Source: Thermodesulforhabdus norvegica (GTDB lineage Bacteria > Desulfobacterota > Syntrophobacteria > Syntrophobacterales > Thermodesulforhabdaceae). Taken from it: a stretch of 51,620 nt of DNA. The notes beneath the pieces are model-generated. The model saw nothing but the letters and a program-made list of their open reading frames with translations. It did no database searches and had not been told where the DNA came from. Numbering within the stretch: position 1 is the first letter of the stretch; each line of letters begins with the position of its first letter. Position numbers and translations under genes: made by a program. The stretch spans positions 1 to 51,620 of the forward strand of contig NZ_FOUU01000011.1 in the NCBI RefSeq assembly GCF_900114975.1, written 5' to 3'. Shown in pieces: positions 1 through 9,603 of the stretch.

Positions 1-242
1 CCGGTTGTCAAGGCCTGGAGCGAAGGCCGAAGGGGTATGACCCTTTGATTCCGCCAACCATAAACAACGGAGGATCATCGTCTTTTCAATAACGTGAATT
101 TTGGTCTTGATTCATAGGGGTCATTACACCCCAGAAATCCGTTTTCTCGAACAGGCTCGCCGGACACAAACACTAGCAAATCGCTGGACAATCCATCTGC
201 TACAAAAACCGGGAAGTTAGTTTGTTGCCAGCAAAAAGAATT
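1..242. other. Left-edge region, possible 3' tail of a gene then non-coding
   Basis: Frame 1 is open from base 1 to a TGA at 46-48 and reads PVVKAWSEGRRGMTL, so this could be the last residues of a gene that starts outside the window. The piece is too short to recognise. From 49 to 242 there is no convincing gene, RNA or strong hairpin; a short GGGG/CCCC pairing near 117-132 is too weak to call a terminator. Confidence 0.25.
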
Positions 243-249
243 TTGACGG

Positions 250-277
250 TTGACGGGAACGAAAAAAGGCTTATAAT
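250..277 (+). promoter_or_regulatory. Sigma-70-type promoter of arsR-dsrE
   Basis: TTGACG at 250-255 and a consensus TATAAT at 272-277 are separated by 16 nt. A second TTGACG at 243-248 is too far from the -10. The predicted start of transcription, near 284, falls at the left edge of the palindrome at 285-308, which fits repression by the ArsR protein encoded just downstream. Confidence 0.75.
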
Positions 278-284
278 CAATTTG

Positions 285-308
285 AACATATGTATATTCT
301 AATATGTT
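285..308. promoter_or_regulatory. Palindromic operator, probably bound by the ArsR-family regulator
   Basis: Perfect 7-nt arms AACATAT (285-291) and ATATGTT (302-308) flank an AT-rich centre. The site sits directly after the -10 box and 22 nt before the arsR start codon. AT-rich dyads of about this length are typical ArsR/SmtB operators, so autoregulation is the simplest inference. Confidence 0.65.
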
Positions 309-330
309 TATGATGAGATGAGAGGCTAGC

Positions 331-657
331 ATGCCCGTAAATCTCGACGACGCAAAACTGGAAGCAGTAGCAGCAGCCTTAAAATCGGTGGCCCATCCGG
401 CAAGGCTGAAGATTCTCAACCTCCTTGCCGAAGAAGAGCAAAGCGTATCCGACTTATGCCGGAATTTGGACTTGCCTCAGCCCTATGTCTCACAACAATT
501 AACCATTTTAAGAAACCACGGAATCATAGCGGCCAGAAGGGAAGGGCAGCAGGTATTTTACCGGGTTCTCAACCCCCACGTCCTGAAGATCATGGAGTGC
601 GTACGGGCACAGGCGGCAACTGAGCCCGACATTCTTAAAAAGGAGGGAAATTTATGA
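331..657 (+). CDS. ArsR/SmtB-family transcriptional regulator (possible thiol sensor)
   Basis: A 108-residue winged-helix repressor. The N-terminal helix contains HPARLKIL, typical of the family, and the recognition helix is LPQPYVSQQLTILRNHGI, followed by a wing (RREGQQVFYRV). Classical ArsR proteins carry a Cys-Val-Cys-Asp-Leu-Cys metal site; here the same stretch reads SVSDLC, so only the last Cys (C43) remains. The only other Cys is C90 near the C terminus. Loss of the As(III) site and the partner DsrE gene suggest sensing of sulfane sulfur or redox state rather than arsenic, but this is inference. Its stop overlaps the next start (ATGA), so the two genes are co-transcribed, and a promoter and operator lie just upstream. 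Confidence 0.9.
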   Translation: MPVNLDDAKLEAVAAALKSVAHPARLKILNLLAEEEQSVSDLCRNLDLPQPYVSQQLTILRNHGIIAARREGQQVFYRVLNPHVLKIMECVRAQAATEPDILKKEGNL

Positions 658-1103
658 ACGGCAACAGCGAAAAGGTTTCTTGTACCTTCATCTGTAGCAG
701 AGACACCCTTGACGGCGCTTACCCACCTCTGATTCTTGCAATCAACGCAAAAAGACTGGGCATGGATGCCACGATCTTTTTCACCTTTATGGGAATTAAC
801 GTAATTCGAAAGGGAAGGGCAGAGGTATGTAAGTTTTATCCTCCGGGGTTCCTGGGCGCGATTCCTGGAATGGCAACCTTTGCAACAAAGATGATGAAAA
901 AGAAGATTGATGGAGCCAACATTCCAACCATTTCCGAACTCCTTGAAATAGCCCAGCTTGAAGGGGTAAAGCTCGTAGCATGTAAGATGACGGTGGATAT
1001 GATGGAACTGAAAGAAGAAGATTTTATCGAAGGGGTGGAGATTCAAACAGCGGAAGATTACCTTAAACATGCAAGGGAGTGTCGTATCAACATGTTTATT
1101 TAA
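654..1103 (+). CDS. DsrE/DsrF-like (DsrE2-type) sulfur-relay family protein
   Basis: A 149-residue protein of the DsrE/F/H-like superfamily. The N-terminal strand VSCTFICSRDTLDGAYPPLILA and the segment LVACKMTVDMM place it with DsrE2-like proteins, in which the Cys of that second motif (C110 here) carries persulfide sulfur. Other Cys are C10, C14, C59 and C143. It probably accepts or stores sulfane sulfur, or is a peroxiredoxin-like accessory; the partner is unknown. Translation starts at 654 inside the arsR stop, with a strong AGGAGG at 641-646. It is the structural gene of the arsR operon and is probably controlled by that regulator. Confidence 0.85.
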   Translation: MNGNSEKVSCTFICSRDTLDGAYPPLILAINAKRLGMDATIFFTFMGINVIRKGRAEVCKFYPPGFLGAIPGMATFATKMMKKKIDGANIPTISELLEIAQLEGVKLVACKMTVDMMELKEEDFIEGVEIQTAEDYLKHARECRINMFI

Positions 1104-1241
1104 TCGAGGTGTCAGGAAAGCCGATTCCAGAAGAGGGGAAATCATTTGGCTTGCCACGTTCGGATAATTGTGGCAGAAGAGGCGCGCTCCTTTCGCAAGG
1201 TGGAGAGCAGATTCAGTTCTGTAGGAGGTTTTGGTTGAGTT

Positions 1242-1976
1242 ATGCGAAGTTTGCAGGCAGCAGTTGCACTGGCTCTTGGCTGTTTTATCTGCACGATGAT
1301 GGTGGTCGATAGGGCTTATGGGGTTTCAAAAGCCTACCATCTTTACGAGCAGGCACAAACCGTTCCCTTTACCTTCAACAAAATCGCCCTGTACGATCAG
1401 GCCATAGCAATGGATTCGGAGTTCACCGAAGCCAGAAAGGCGCGCGCCTTTTTTCTCTTTTACCAGGGGAAATATCGGCAGGCGATTGACGATCTGAACA
1501 TTTGCATTGAAAAAGGAAAAGCAACCGCCCAGGATCACTACCTGAGAGCGCGGGCCTATTTCGGCCTGGAAGACTACGGCAGAGCCGTCCGAGATTTCGA
1601 CTTTGTGCTGAAACAGGATCCTTCGAACAGAGAGGCTTTACTGTACAGGGCCAGAACTTATTATATGCTCGGGGACTACGGAAAGGCTATGGAAGATCTC
1701 ACCAAGATCTTTGCAGAGGGCGTACACGATTATCTGACCGGTAGGGCTTACAGGCTTGCGGGTTTTATAATGAACGAACAGGGTAGAACAGAGCTGGCCG
1801 AAGAATACTTCCAGAGGGCGAGTCAATTTGCTGACCCCTGGATCTGGGGAGCCTATTTGAGGGTTTACGATCCCGGTAAGATGAGTGTGCTGGGGATGAT
1901 CGGGATAATCGTGGGGTGCCTGGCTCTGATATTCAGGCTGGAGCTTCCCCCACCGAGGAAAAAAAAGAGAGACTAG
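1242..1976 (+). CDS. Membrane-anchored tetratricopeptide-repeat protein
   Basis: A 244-residue protein with an N-terminal hydrophobic segment (about 6-27, signal or anchor), about four TPR units between residues 45 and 200 (for example YRQAIDDLNICIEKG, YGRAVRDFDFVLKQDPSN, YGKAMEDLTKI, LAEEYFQRA), and a second hydrophobic helix near residues 213-231 followed by a basic tail PPPRKKKRD. It is probably a scaffold at the inner membrane; the partner is unknown. An in-frame TGA at 1236-1238 fixes the start at the first ATG after it; AGGAGG at 1223-1228 is slightly far. The next gene follows after 23 nt and is probably co-transcribed. Confidence 0.8.
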   Translation: MRSLQAAVALALGCFICTMMVVDRAYGVSKAYHLYEQAQTVPFTFNKIALYDQAIAMDSEFTEARKARAFFLFYQGKYRQAIDDLNICIEKGKATAQDHYLRARAYFGLEDYGRAVRDFDFVLKQDPSNREALLYRARTYYMLGDYGKAMEDLTKIFAEGVHDYLTGRAYRLAGFIMNEQGRTELAEEYFQRASQFADPWIWGAYLRVYDPGKMSVLGMIGIIVGCLALIFRLELPPPRKKKRD

Positions 1977-1999
1977 ATTTGCCCTTTGAGGAGCCTGTT

Positions 2000-2494
2000 A
2001 TGTCAGGGGTTAGAGTTCTGTTATTGCTGGTTTTCATAGGTCTCCTGGGACTTTACACGGGTACGGCTTTCTCCGGTAAATCCCGATCTCCGGAGGAGAT
2101 GGGAGGATGGGAGCCGGGAAGTGAGTACAACAAACTTTATGTTCCGGAAGATCGGGAAAAGTTTAAGGGAACCGTCCTTGAAGTCAAAGAGGTAGTCCCG
2201 ATGCCGGGAATGTCTCCAGGGGTGGCGCTTGTCGTCAGGGACAGGGACGGCGAGGAGGTTACCGTTCACGTGGGTCCTCGTTGGTTTATTGATCCTGCGA
2301 CTATGGGGATTCACAGGGGCGATCAGGTCAAGGTCTATGGAGTCTGGGCAGAGGTAGACGGTCAGGACGTATTTATCGCATCCAAGATAAAAAAAGGCGA
2401 GCATTTTGAGTTGAAGGTCAGACGTACCAGAGACGGTATGCCTTACTGGGCAATGAGCCCTGAGGAGCTCGAAAAGGAGAGGTCAGATCAATAA
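2000..2494 (+). CDS. Secreted protein with a small beta-barrel (OB-like) domain, unknown function
   Basis: A 164-residue protein. Residues 1-25 form a signal peptide or anchor. The rest has alternating beta strands: FKGTVLEVKEVVP, VALVVRDRDGEEVTVHVGP, IHRGDQVKVYGVWAEVDGQDVFIASKIKKG. This pattern (a metal- or ligand-free OB-fold barrel with a 'G-D-x-V-x-V-x-G' turn) resembles small OB-fold proteins found in the envelope of many deltaproteobacteria; I do not recognise a defined function. The ATG at 2000 is chosen over the longer open frame because GAGGAG at 1988-1993 is well placed and a signal peptide begins there. The last 7 nt overlap the convergent hisHF gene. Confidence 0.7.
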   Translation: MSGVRVLLLLVFIGLLGLYTGTAFSGKSRSPEEMGGWEPGSEYNKLYVPEDREKFKGTVLEVKEVVPMPGMSPGVALVVRDRDGEEVTVHVGPRWFIDPATMGIHRGDQVKVYGVWAEVDGQDVFIASKIKKGEHFELKVRRTRDGMPYWAMSPEELEKERSDQ

Positions 2495-4074
2495 TCGTTA
2501 ACCTCAACGCCTTTCCGGCGGAGATAATTCTTAAGATCGGGAATTCTGACCTCTCTTCTGTGGAAAATGCCGGCCGCAAGGGCTGCTTCAACTCTGGTCT
2601 TTGTGAAAACTTCCAGAAAATGATCTGCGCATCCGGCGCCGCTCGATGCAATAACGGGGATGTTGACGGCATCGCAAACGGCCCTGATGAGTTCGATATC
2701 GTAGCCCAGATTGGTACCGTCCCGGTCAATGCAGTTCAAAAGTATTTCGCCGGCGCCCAATTCTTCGCAAACCCTTGCGAGGGTTATGGCATCAACATTT
2801 CTTCCTTCGCGTCCACCCTTGACGGTGCACTGATACCAGCAGAATCGCTCACCCTGAGGCCCCGGCAGTTCTGTTTCTATTACATTGTGTTTGGTCTCCT
2901 CAGGCGACCTCGCGTAAACTCTCCTGGGATCTATAGAAATGACGACGGCCTGACAACCGTACACTCTGGCTATGGCGCTTATCGCATTATCGGGATCTAC
3001 AGAGCCCTTCGAAATGCACTCTTCGACGATGTGCACGGCATCACTTCCTATAGACACCTTGTCGGCGCCTGATCTGAAATATTCCGAGGCAACTTCCAGG
3101 GCAGAATAACGGCGTCCTTTTTCATCTCTATAGCCTCTGATTCCTCCTCCGATTGTAAGAGGCACAAACACGTTCTCAGAGGTCTTTTTCAAAATTTCCA
3201 GCATGGGCATGTCTTTAAGTGGAAAGTTACGAAACCCCGTAATATTCAAGAACACAATTTCGTCGGCTCCTTCATCGTAATAACGCCTTGCCAGTTCAAC
3301 GGGATCTCCCAGATTGCGCACGGCTTTGCTCGTTCGATCCCTCACATCGTATTGATCGCCCTTGGTCACGACAAGACGTCCCGTGTCGTCTGAACGCACG
3401 TCAAGGCAGGCGACAATTCTTCTCGCCAGGCGGGTTTGTACGGGAGACATCGTCGGAGCAGAGGGCTGGATGCTCCTTGCCAGAAAGTTTTTCAGGATTC
3501 TGAGTCCCGCCGACCCACTTTTTTCCGGGTGGAATTGAGTTGCGATTATGTTTCCCTGTTGTATTGAGCTGACGAACTCAACCCCGTAGTCTGTCGTAGT
3601 GAGGATGATAGACCTGTCCTGGGGTACGACGTGATAAGAGTGAACGAAGTAAAGCTTTTCGTTACCTCTCAGTCCGTGAAAAATCAGAGACTCCCGTTTC
3701 GGCTTGATACCGTTCCATCCTATGTGGGGCACCGGAAGGCTTTTCGGGAAGCGAACCACTTTTCCCTTGAAAAAGCCCAGGCCGGGGATCCCGGGTGCTT
3801 CTTCGCTCTCTTCAAAAAGTGCCTGGAGTCCAAGACATATACCCAGGAAGGGTCGATTTTGTTTCAGGTAGCTGATCAAGGGATCTACGAAGCTTCTTTC
3901 CCGCAGGGTGTTCATCATTTCTCCGAAGGCACCAACGCCCGGGAATACCAGAATTTCAGAATTAATTATGTCTTCTGGATTCTGGACGAAATGGACCTCA
4001 TGGCCGAGTGATTTTATTGAGTTAACGACGCTTCTGACGTTTCCGGCTCCGTAATCAAGAACTGTAACGCGCAC
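2488..4074 (-). CDS. hisHF: Bifunctional imidazole glycerol phosphate synthase (HisH-HisF fusion)
   Basis: A 528-residue fusion that makes imidazole glycerol phosphate and AICAR from PRFAR and glutamine in histidine synthesis. Residues 1-200 are the glutaminase HisH: nucleophile C80 in LGICLGLQ, and H182/E184 in QFHPEKSG. After a short linker, residues 217-528 are the HisF barrel: catalytic D225 in VACLDVR and D450 in LNCIDRDGTNLGY, phosphate-binding TIGGGIRG and IASSGAG. Most bacteria have two separate genes; this order and the insertion at about residues 384-418 (RRVYARSPEET..., then ELPGPQGERFCWYQCTVKGG) are characteristic of yeast and plant HIS7 enzymes. The start is GTG with a purine-rich AAGGGAG upstream. 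No other his genes are next to it. Confidence 0.97.
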   Translation of the reverse strand: MRVTVLDYGAGNVRSVVNSIKSLGHEVHFVQNPEDIINSEILVFPGVGAFGEMMNTLRERSFVDPLISYLKQNRPFLGICLGLQALFEESEEAPGIPGLGFFKGKVVRFPKSLPVPHIGWNGIKPKRESLIFHGLRGNEKLYFVHSYHVVPQDRSIILTTTDYGVEFVSSIQQGNIIATQFHPEKSGSAGLRILKNFLARSIQPSAPTMSPVQTRLARRIVACLDVRSDDTGRLVVTKGDQYDVRDRTSKAVRNLGDPVELARRYYDEGADEIVFLNITGFRNFPLKDMPMLEILKKTSENVFVPLTIGGGIRGYRDEKGRRYSALEVASEYFRSGADKVSIGSDAVHIVEECISKGSVDPDNAISAIARVYGCQAVVISIDPRRVYARSPEETKHNVIETELPGPQGERFCWYQCTVKGGREGRNVDAITLARVCEELGAGEILLNCIDRDGTNLGYDIELIRAVCDAVNIPVIASSGAGCADHFLEVFTKTRVEAALAAGIFHRREVRIPDLKNYLRRKGVEVNDY

Positions 4075-4265
4075 GGGATTTCTCCCTTGAAATTGTGATG
4101 GTTATAGTTATAGACAATTAAGCAGGCAGCGGATAAAAATATCAGCAACCTCGGGAGTGAGCAAGTGACTTGAGTTGGCTTTTATGGGGGTTGTGCAAAA
4201 CGTCTGATAAGAGATATTATGTTTCCTTGTGTACAAAACCAAAACAAAAAAAGAAGGAACAGCCC

Positions 4266-5033
4266 ATGATTAGATTGATCATCTCACTGGTCCTGGTATT
4301 TACAATATCACAGGAACTATCGGCTTCAGCAGGTCAACTACTGCTCACAACAAACACCGGAAAACGCCTGACCCTCGACTACTGCTGGGCCGATGAAAAC
4401 CAGGTAAGATTTGAGATCGGAGGCGGAACGGCTACGCTTTCCAGAGATCTGGTCAGAGCTCTGGAAGAAGTAATCGACCGTAAAGAGATCGTTCGGGAGG
4501 CCCTGGAGAAAACCGCCATAACGACAGACTCCTTTGACCCGGAAAAAGCATTAAAAGATATTGCCACCCGATTCTACGGAATTTCCATAAGCTTTACCAG
4601 CAGGCCACCAGATCACCGAGCATCATCGCCGGAAGAAAAAAGCAACCTCTACGGAGCAATTACCAGAGTCGTACCCGAGCTTTCCGTATATCAGCTCGTT
4701 CACACTCCACCTAAACGCTCCTTTTTGTTCGCAACAACCTTTTTCAACACAAGAGTTCCGATAACCCTGAACCGTATTTATCTGGAATTGCTGGACATGG
4801 ACGGAAATGTCGTCGACCGAATCCCCGTAAAGATTTCCTTGCTCGACGTTCCCAAAAAAGAAAGGCTTCAGAAAAAGATTGCTCCTCTTTTCTACGTGGC
4901 TTATGCCTTCATACCAATGGATAAGGAATTCATGACGTATCAGTTCGTACTTGAGCGAATGATATGGGATGAGTCCGGCAACAACCAATCTGCCGCCCGA
5001 AGTGGTGATACCTTTAAGATCGTTCGGTTTTAA
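4266..5033 (+). CDS. Secreted protein of unknown function
   Basis: A 255-residue protein not assigned to a family. Residues 1-23 are a signal peptide ending near ASAG. A small beta domain follows (about 25-65, [23 protein letters not shown]), resembling short modules that present a strand-turn-strand before an 'I-x-x-I' segment. The remainder is beta-rich ([38 protein letters not shown]). The start is the ATG directly before the signal peptide, after an AAGAAGGAA purine run; a longer open frame upstream lacks a ribosome site. The gene ends inside the convergent aat gene (20-nt overlap). Confidence 0.65.
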   Translation: MIRLIISLVLVFTISQELSASAGQLLLTTNTGKRLTLDYCWADENQVRFEIGGGTATLSRDLVRALEEVIDRKEIVREALEKTAITTDSFDPEKALKDIATRFYGISISFTSRPPDHRASSPEEKSNLYGAITRVVPELSVYQLVHTPPKRSFLFATTFFNTRVPITLNRIYLELLDMDGNVVDRIPVKISLLDVPKKERLQKKIAPLFYVAYAFIPMDKEFMTYQFVLERMIWDESGNNQSAARSGDTFKIVRF

Positions 5034-5763
5034 CCGGTTTCTCCGACCTGGGGGTTAAATAAATTCTCTGGATCGCTTCGACGGTGGGTTCCCACCTTCC
5101 ACGGTAAGTGGGATGTTTCAGGGCTTCCCGAAGCATCTCCAGGAATTTAGCTCTGGGAACTTCAACAGCTCCCATCCTCTTTAGATGGTCCGATGGGAGC
5201 TGACAATCTATGAAGTGAAAGTTCCAGGATTGTAGCACCATGGCAAGAATCACAAGTGCTACCTTGGAGGCATCTTTTTCCCTTGAAAACATCGACTCCC
5301 CAAAAAAGGCCCTTCCCAGAGACACACCGTAAAGACCGCCCACAAGTTTCCCTTCCATCCAGGTTTCCACAGAATGGGCAAAGCCCAGCTCGTGTAACCT
5401 TTCGTATGCTTCGATCATCTCCGGTATGAGCCAGGTCTGCAACCCCTTTTCAACCCTTACGGCAGCGCATTCGCGAATAACCCTGTGAAAGGCCTGATCA
5501 AAGCTTACCCTGAACCTGCCTTTTTTTAAGACCCTGCGAAGACTGTGAGATATTTTGATATCCCGGGGAAGCAGAATTAACCTCGGATCCGGGGACCACC
5601 ATAAAATGGGTGTGCTCTCATCGTACCAGGGGAAAATCCCGGCACTATAGGCGAGGAGCAGGCGCGCCGGTGAAAGATCCCCTCCCACTGCCAGCAAACC
5701 GTCTTCATCGGCCAGCTCGGGATGCGGGAAAATAAGCTCTTCCGTTAGTCTGAAAACGGTCAT
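5014..5763 (-). CDS. aat: Leucyl/phenylalanyl-tRNA-protein transferase
   Basis: A 249-residue L/F transferase that moves Leu or Phe from charged tRNA to proteins with N-terminal Arg or Lys, marking them for ClpS-ClpAP. The family signatures are clear: [66 protein letters not shown] and [16 protein letters not shown]. The length is normal. Its ATG overlaps the clpA stop (ATGA), so the transferase, unfoldase and adaptor are made from one message. Confidence 0.97.
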   Translation of the reverse strand: MTVFRLTEELIFPHPELADEDGLLAVGGDLSPARLLLAYSAGIFPWYDESTPILWWSPDPRLILLPRDIKISHSLRRVLKKGRFRVSFDQAFHRVIRECAAVRVEKGLQTWLIPEMIEAYERLHELGFAHSVETWMEGKLVGGLYGVSLGRAFFGESMFSREKDASKVALVILAMVLQSWNFHFIDCQLPSDHLKRMGAVEVPRAKFLEMLREALKHPTYRGRWEPTVEAIQRIYLTPRSEKPVKTERS

Positions 5764-8105
5764 GACTTTGCCGACCGCCGGCTCTGTTTCCCGACCCGGT
5801 TATTCTTCTGAAGGGGCTCAGATTGACACAGAAAAACGAGGTTTTCCGTTCTTATCACCTTCGTGCCCCGAGGGATCTCCTTTTCTTCGGGCCTGAAAAC
5901 GGTTACGTGTCCACCTTCTTTCAGGGATCCAAAGAGTATCTCGTCGGCAAGAACGTCTTTTATTTCCGTCTGGATCACCCTTCCAAGAGGCCTTGCCCCG
6001 AATGACGGATCATAGCCTTTTTCTGCCAGCCATTTCCTGGCACCATCGCTGAGAGCTACAGTAACGTTTCTTTCAGATAATTGTTCGGACATTTCTTTTA
6101 CGAATTTATCGACAATCATCTCCATGATCGACTGATCCAGTGCGTTGAAGGCGATAATGGCATCAAGGCGATTACGGAATTCGGGGCTGAAAAGTTGCTC
6201 CACGGCTTTTATACCCTTCTTTGCCTTTTCGGTCAGCTCAGCCCTTGTAGAAAAACCGATGGAGGATGCTGCCATTTCTCTGGCGCCGGCGTTTGATGTC
6301 ATAAGGAGAATCACGTTCCTGAAGTCGGCCTTGCGGCCGTTATTGTCGGTAAGCGTTGCGTAATCCATTACCTGAAGAAGAATGTTGAAGACATCCGGGT
6401 GGGCCTTTTCTATCTCGTCGAGCAGTAAAACGCAGTGAGGATGTTTTCTTATGGCGTCGGTCAGCAACCCTCCCTGGTCGAAGCCGATATAGCCGGGGGG
6501 AGCTCCTATGAGCCTCGCAACCGTATGCTTTTCCATATATTCGCTCATATCAAAGCGCAGAAAATGTATTCCGAGGGCTCTGGCAAGCTGCTTAGCAACC
6601 TCCGTTTTGCCCACCCCTGTGGGACCGATGAGCAGGAAAGAGCCCACAGGTTTGTCGGGAATTCCAAGGCCTGCCCTTGCCCGCTTTATAGCTTTAACCA
6701 GGTTTTCAATGGCCTCGTCCTGCCCAAAAACCACCCTTTTCAGTTCCCTTTCCAGGTTCATAAGCCTCTGCTGATCTGTTGCCGTAACCGTTCTGGCAGG
6801 GATCCGGGCCATTCTGGCTACGACCATTTCCACGTCTTTCACACCCACTATGCGACGCACACGGCGATCATTCTTGAGTTTAAGGCTGGCTCCGGCTTCG
6901 TCGATAACATCGATGGCCTTATCGGGGAGGTATCGCTCCGTGAGGTACCTGGAAGATAGATCAACGGCAGCCCTGAGGGCCGCATCGGAGTATTTAACGC
7001 CGTGGTGCTTTTCGTAGTAGCTTTTGAGACCCTTGAGAATCCGGTATGTTTCCTCCTGAGTCGGCTCCGTAATTTCCACCTTCTGGAATCTTCGGCTAAG
7101 CGCCCTATCCTTTTCAAAGTAGTTTTTGTACTCCTCGTAGGTCGTCGATCCTATACAGCGTATCATTCCGGAAGCCAGAACGGGCTTCAAAATGTTTGAG
7201 GCATCAAGAGAACCTCCACTCGTCGCCCCGGCACCCACGACAGTATGAATTTCGTCAATGAAAAGTATTGCACCCCGCTTCTGTTTGAGCTCGTTTATTA
7301 CGGCCTTTAATCTTGCTTCGAAGTCTCCTCGAAATTTCGTTCCGGCAAGTAGAGCTCCCATGTCGAGGGCATATATCTCAACATTGTGAAAGGCCTCGGG
7401 AACTTCTTTACGGTAAATCTTCAACGCAAGGCCCTCGGCAATGGCCGTTTTTCCAACCCCGGGATCCCCCACGAAGATTGGATTATTCTTCGTACGGCGG
7501 CTTAAAATTTGAAGTGTTCTCAGTATTTCCTGCTCACGGCCGATAAGAGGGTCGATAAGACCCCGGGCTGCTTTTTCTATAAGGTTAACCGTAAAGGCCT
7601 CAAGGGCGCTCCTGCGCTTTCCGGGCTTTCGTCCCGTTATGGTTTCGGGCGGTTCTTCGTCTTCGTAGGCTCCGATCTTCGAGACGCCGTGGGAAATGTA
7701 GTTCAGCACATCCAGGCGGGTTACGCCCTGCAATTTAAGGAAGTACACGGCATGGGAATGCTCTTCATAGAACATGGCGGCAAGAATATCGCCGGCCTCA
7801 ATCTCCTTCTTTTCGGCACTCTGAGCGTGCGATATAGCCCTCTGCAAAACTCTTTGTACGCTCAAAGTCTGCATGGGTTCCTTGATAACACCGTGGGGCA
7901 ATGGTTCCATCTTACGCTGGAAAAAGTCCTCCAGATTTTCCTTCAAAAGATCCAGGTCCACACCGCAATGATAGAGGATCTTTCGACCTGTCGGATCGAG
8001 AAGGAATGCGTAAAGTATGTGCTCCAGTGTAAAGAACTCGTGCCGCCTTGATCGGGCTTCTTTTATGGCCGTGGCTATTATCACTTCTACTTCTTTACTT
8101 ATCAT
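5760..8105 (-). CDS. clpA: ATP-dependent Clp protease ATP-binding subunit ClpA
   Basis: A 781-residue two-ring AAA+ unfoldase that feeds substrates to ClpP. The N domain (residues 1-145) binds ClpS. The first ATPase domain has Walker A GDPGVGKT and Walker B ILFIDEIH; the second has GPTGVGKT and [15 protein letters not shown]. There is no long middle coiled coil as in ClpB/ClpC, which favours ClpA. The C-terminal domain is followed by about 30 extra basic residues ([21 protein letters not shown]). It starts 3 nt after clpS and overlaps aat. No clpP lies nearby. Confidence 0.96.
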   Translation of the reverse strand: MISKEVEVIIATAIKEARSRRHEFFTLEHILYAFLLDPTGRKILYHCGVDLDLLKENLEDFFQRKMEPLPHGVIKEPMQTLSVQRVLQRAISHAQSAEKKEIEAGDILAAMFYEEHSHAVYFLKLQGVTRLDVLNYISHGVSKIGAYEDEEPPETITGRKPGKRRSALEAFTVNLIEKAARGLIDPLIGREQEILRTLQILSRRTKNNPIFVGDPGVGKTAIAEGLALKIYRKEVPEAFHNVEIYALDMGALLAGTKFRGDFEARLKAVINELKQKRGAILFIDEIHTVVGAGATSGGSLDASNILKPVLASGMIRCIGSTTYEEYKNYFEKDRALSRRFQKVEITEPTQEETYRILKGLKSYYEKHHGVKYSDAALRAAVDLSSRYLTERYLPDKAIDVIDEAGASLKLKNDRRVRRIVGVKDVEMVVARMARIPARTVTATDQQRLMNLERELKRVVFGQDEAIENLVKAIKRARAGLGIPDKPVGSFLLIGPTGVGKTEVAKQLARALGIHFLRFDMSEYMEKHTVARLIGAPPGYIGFDQGGLLTDAIRKHPHCVLLLDEIEKAHPDVFNILLQVMDYATLTDNNGRKADFRNVILLMTSNAGAREMAASSIGFSTRAELTEKAKKGIKAVEQLFSPEFRNRLDAIIAFNALDQSIMEMIVDKFVKEMSEQLSERNVTVALSDGARKWLAEKGYDPSFGARPLGRVIQTEIKDVLADEILFGSLKEGGHVTVFRPEEKEIPRGTKVIRTENLVFLCQSEPLQKNNRVGKQSRRSAKS

Positions 8106-8108
8106 GAC

Positions 8109-8423
8109 TCACGCTTCTTCCATGCTGCAGCGCAGTGGATAGCCGTTCTGTCTTGCCAGATGATGCACCATCGCCACCTTTGTTTCCGCAACCTCCGCGG
8201 GGTAAATACCGCATACCCCTATGCCGTTATGGTGCACATTCAGCATGATCCGTACGGCTTCACTGTGGCTCTTGTTGAACACCCTTTGCAGGATTTCCAC
8301 CACAAAGTCCATTGTAGTATAATCGTCGTTGTGGAGGAGCACTTTGTACATTGGGGGTTCCTGGAGATCTTCTTCAACGTGGCTCTCAAAGTCATGTTGG
8401 GGATCCTGTTGCCATTCACTCAT
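8109..8423 (-). CDS. clpS: ATP-dependent Clp protease adaptor ClpS
   Basis: A 104-residue adaptor that binds N-terminal Leu, Phe, Trp or Tyr and delivers the protein to ClpA. The core is typical: [22 protein letters not shown], then [21 protein letters not shown]. The N-terminal extension is acidic, as usual. The ATG at 8421-8423 is preferred to an upstream TTG because GGGAGG stands 11 nt before the ATG but directly abuts the TTG. First gene of clpS-clpA-aat. Confidence 0.95.
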   Translation of the reverse strand: MSEWQQDPQHDFESHVEEDLQEPPMYKVLLHNDDYTTMDFVVEILQRVFNKSHSEAVRIMLNVHHNGIGVCGIYPAEVAETKVAMVHHLARQNGYPLRCSMEEA

Positions 8424-8489
8424 GGCTTGGCTCAACCTCCCTGACGTGGTACAAAATCCTCCTCCTTCTGAGTTAAGATTTTAAGAAAA

Positions 8490-8517
8490 AGAATAACCGT
8501 TTATCAGGCATAGTCAA
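8490..8517 (-). promoter_or_regulatory. Candidate promoter for clpS-clpA-aat
   Basis: On the minus strand TTGACT (8512-8517) and TATTCT (8490-8495) are 16 nt apart, about 65 nt upstream of clpS. The divergent aroC gene starts at 8530, so the same short spacer should also hold its promoter, for which I see no clear boxes. Confidence 0.5.
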
Positions 8518-8529
8518 GCAGGATAAGAG

Positions 8530-9603
8530 ATGGCGGGAAATACCTTCGGCAAAATGTTCCGTGTTACCACCTGGGGAGAGTCCCACGGTAAGGCTCTGGG
8601 AGCCGTTATAGACGGCTGTCCCCCGGGGCTTTCCCTTTCCGAAGAGGACATTCAGAAAGACTTGGACAGAAGGCGTCCCGGCCGGAGCCCTGCCTCCACC
8701 AAGAGGAAAGAGTCAGACCGCGTGCAAATCTTATCGGGGGTCTTCGAAGGTAAGACGACAGGGACGCCCATTTCACTGATTATCTATAACGAGGATGCAA
8801 GAAGCGGCGACTACTCCACTCTTGCCGACACGTATCGACCCGGGCACGCCGATCGGACCTATGAGCAGAAGTACGGGTTGCGGGACTGGCGGGGTGGTGG
8901 AAGAAGTTCTGCCCGGGAAACCGTTGCACGTGTTGCAGCAGGTGCGGTGGCACGCAAGTTCCTTTCGACCTTTGGCATAAACGTCGTTGCCTATACCCTG
9001 GAGCTGGCCGGCGTGAAATGTAACAGAATCGATGAAACCGTAATAGACAATAATCCCTTCTACTGCCCTGACGAAGAGGCAGCCCAACTCATGGCCGTCA
9101 AGATAGATGAAATACGTCGCAGGGGGGACTCCTGCGGAGGCATCGTACAGGTTGTGGCCAGAGGATGCCCGCCCGGTCTGGGCGAACCGGTTTTCGACAA
9201 GCTTGATGCCAGAATTGCCTATGCCTTAATGTCAATAGGGGCGGTTAAGGGAGTTGAAATAGGCAGTGGGTTTCGGTGTGCTCGAATGCTGGGAAGCGAA
9301 CATAACGACCCGATTACTCCTGAAGGTTATGCCTCCAACAACGCCGGGGGCATACTCGGAGGCATATCTTCAGGGATGGACATAGTGGCCAGGGTTGCCG
9401 TAAAGCCCATTCCTTCAATCAGAATAGCCCAGCAGACCATAACCAGAGACGGCAGGCCCACCACCATAACGGTTAAAGGAAGACACGACGTCAGCGCTAT
9501 TCCCAGGATAGTCCCCGTTTGCGAAGCGATGATGTTGCTTGTTCTGGCAGATTTCATGCTTCATCCGACGATGGTGGCAAAGTACGGCTTCAGGCATACA
9601 TGA
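8530..9603 (+). CDS. aroC: Chorismate synthase
   Basis: A 357-residue FMN-dependent enzyme that converts EPSP to chorismate, the last common step of aromatic biosynthesis. The family signatures are present: [24 protein letters not shown] at the N terminus, [38 protein letters not shown] in the middle, and [18 protein letters not shown] at the C terminus. The length is usual for the bacterial family. It is a single gene, divergent from clpS, with its last 14 nt overlapping the convergent radical SAM gene. Confidence 0.97.
   Translation: MAGNTFGKMFRVTTWGESHGKALGAVIDGCPPGLSLSEEDIQKDLDRRRPGRSPASTKRKESDRVQILSGVFEGKTTGTPISLIIYNEDARSGDYSTLADTYRPGHADRTYEQKYGLRDWRGGGRSSARETVARVAAGAVARKFLSTFGINVVAYTLELAGVKCNRIDETVIDNNPFYCPDEEAAQLMAVKIDEIRRRGDSCGGIVQVVARGCPPGLGEPVFDKLDARIAYALMSIGAVKGVEIGSGFRCARMLGSEHNDPITPEGYASNNAGGILGGISSGMDIVARVAVKPIPSIRIAQQTITRDGRPTTITVKGRHDVSAIPRIVPVCEAMMLLVLADFMLHPTMVAKYGFRHT

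Noticed and set aside
117-132. GGGG ... CCCC pairing near the left edge
   Set aside because: The stem is only four base pairs and has no T-run, so it is not called a terminator.
75-419. Minus-strand open frame of 114 codons over the arsR promoter
   Set aside because: It covers the promoter, operator and arsR start, and shows no family signature.
558-1157. Minus-strand open frame of 199 codons
   Set aside because: Antisense to dsrE, which has a ribosome site and a family motif.
1079-1312. Open frame of 77 codons between dsrE and the TPR gene
   Set aside because: It overlaps both neighbours, has no good ribosome site, and its composition is unlike a protein.
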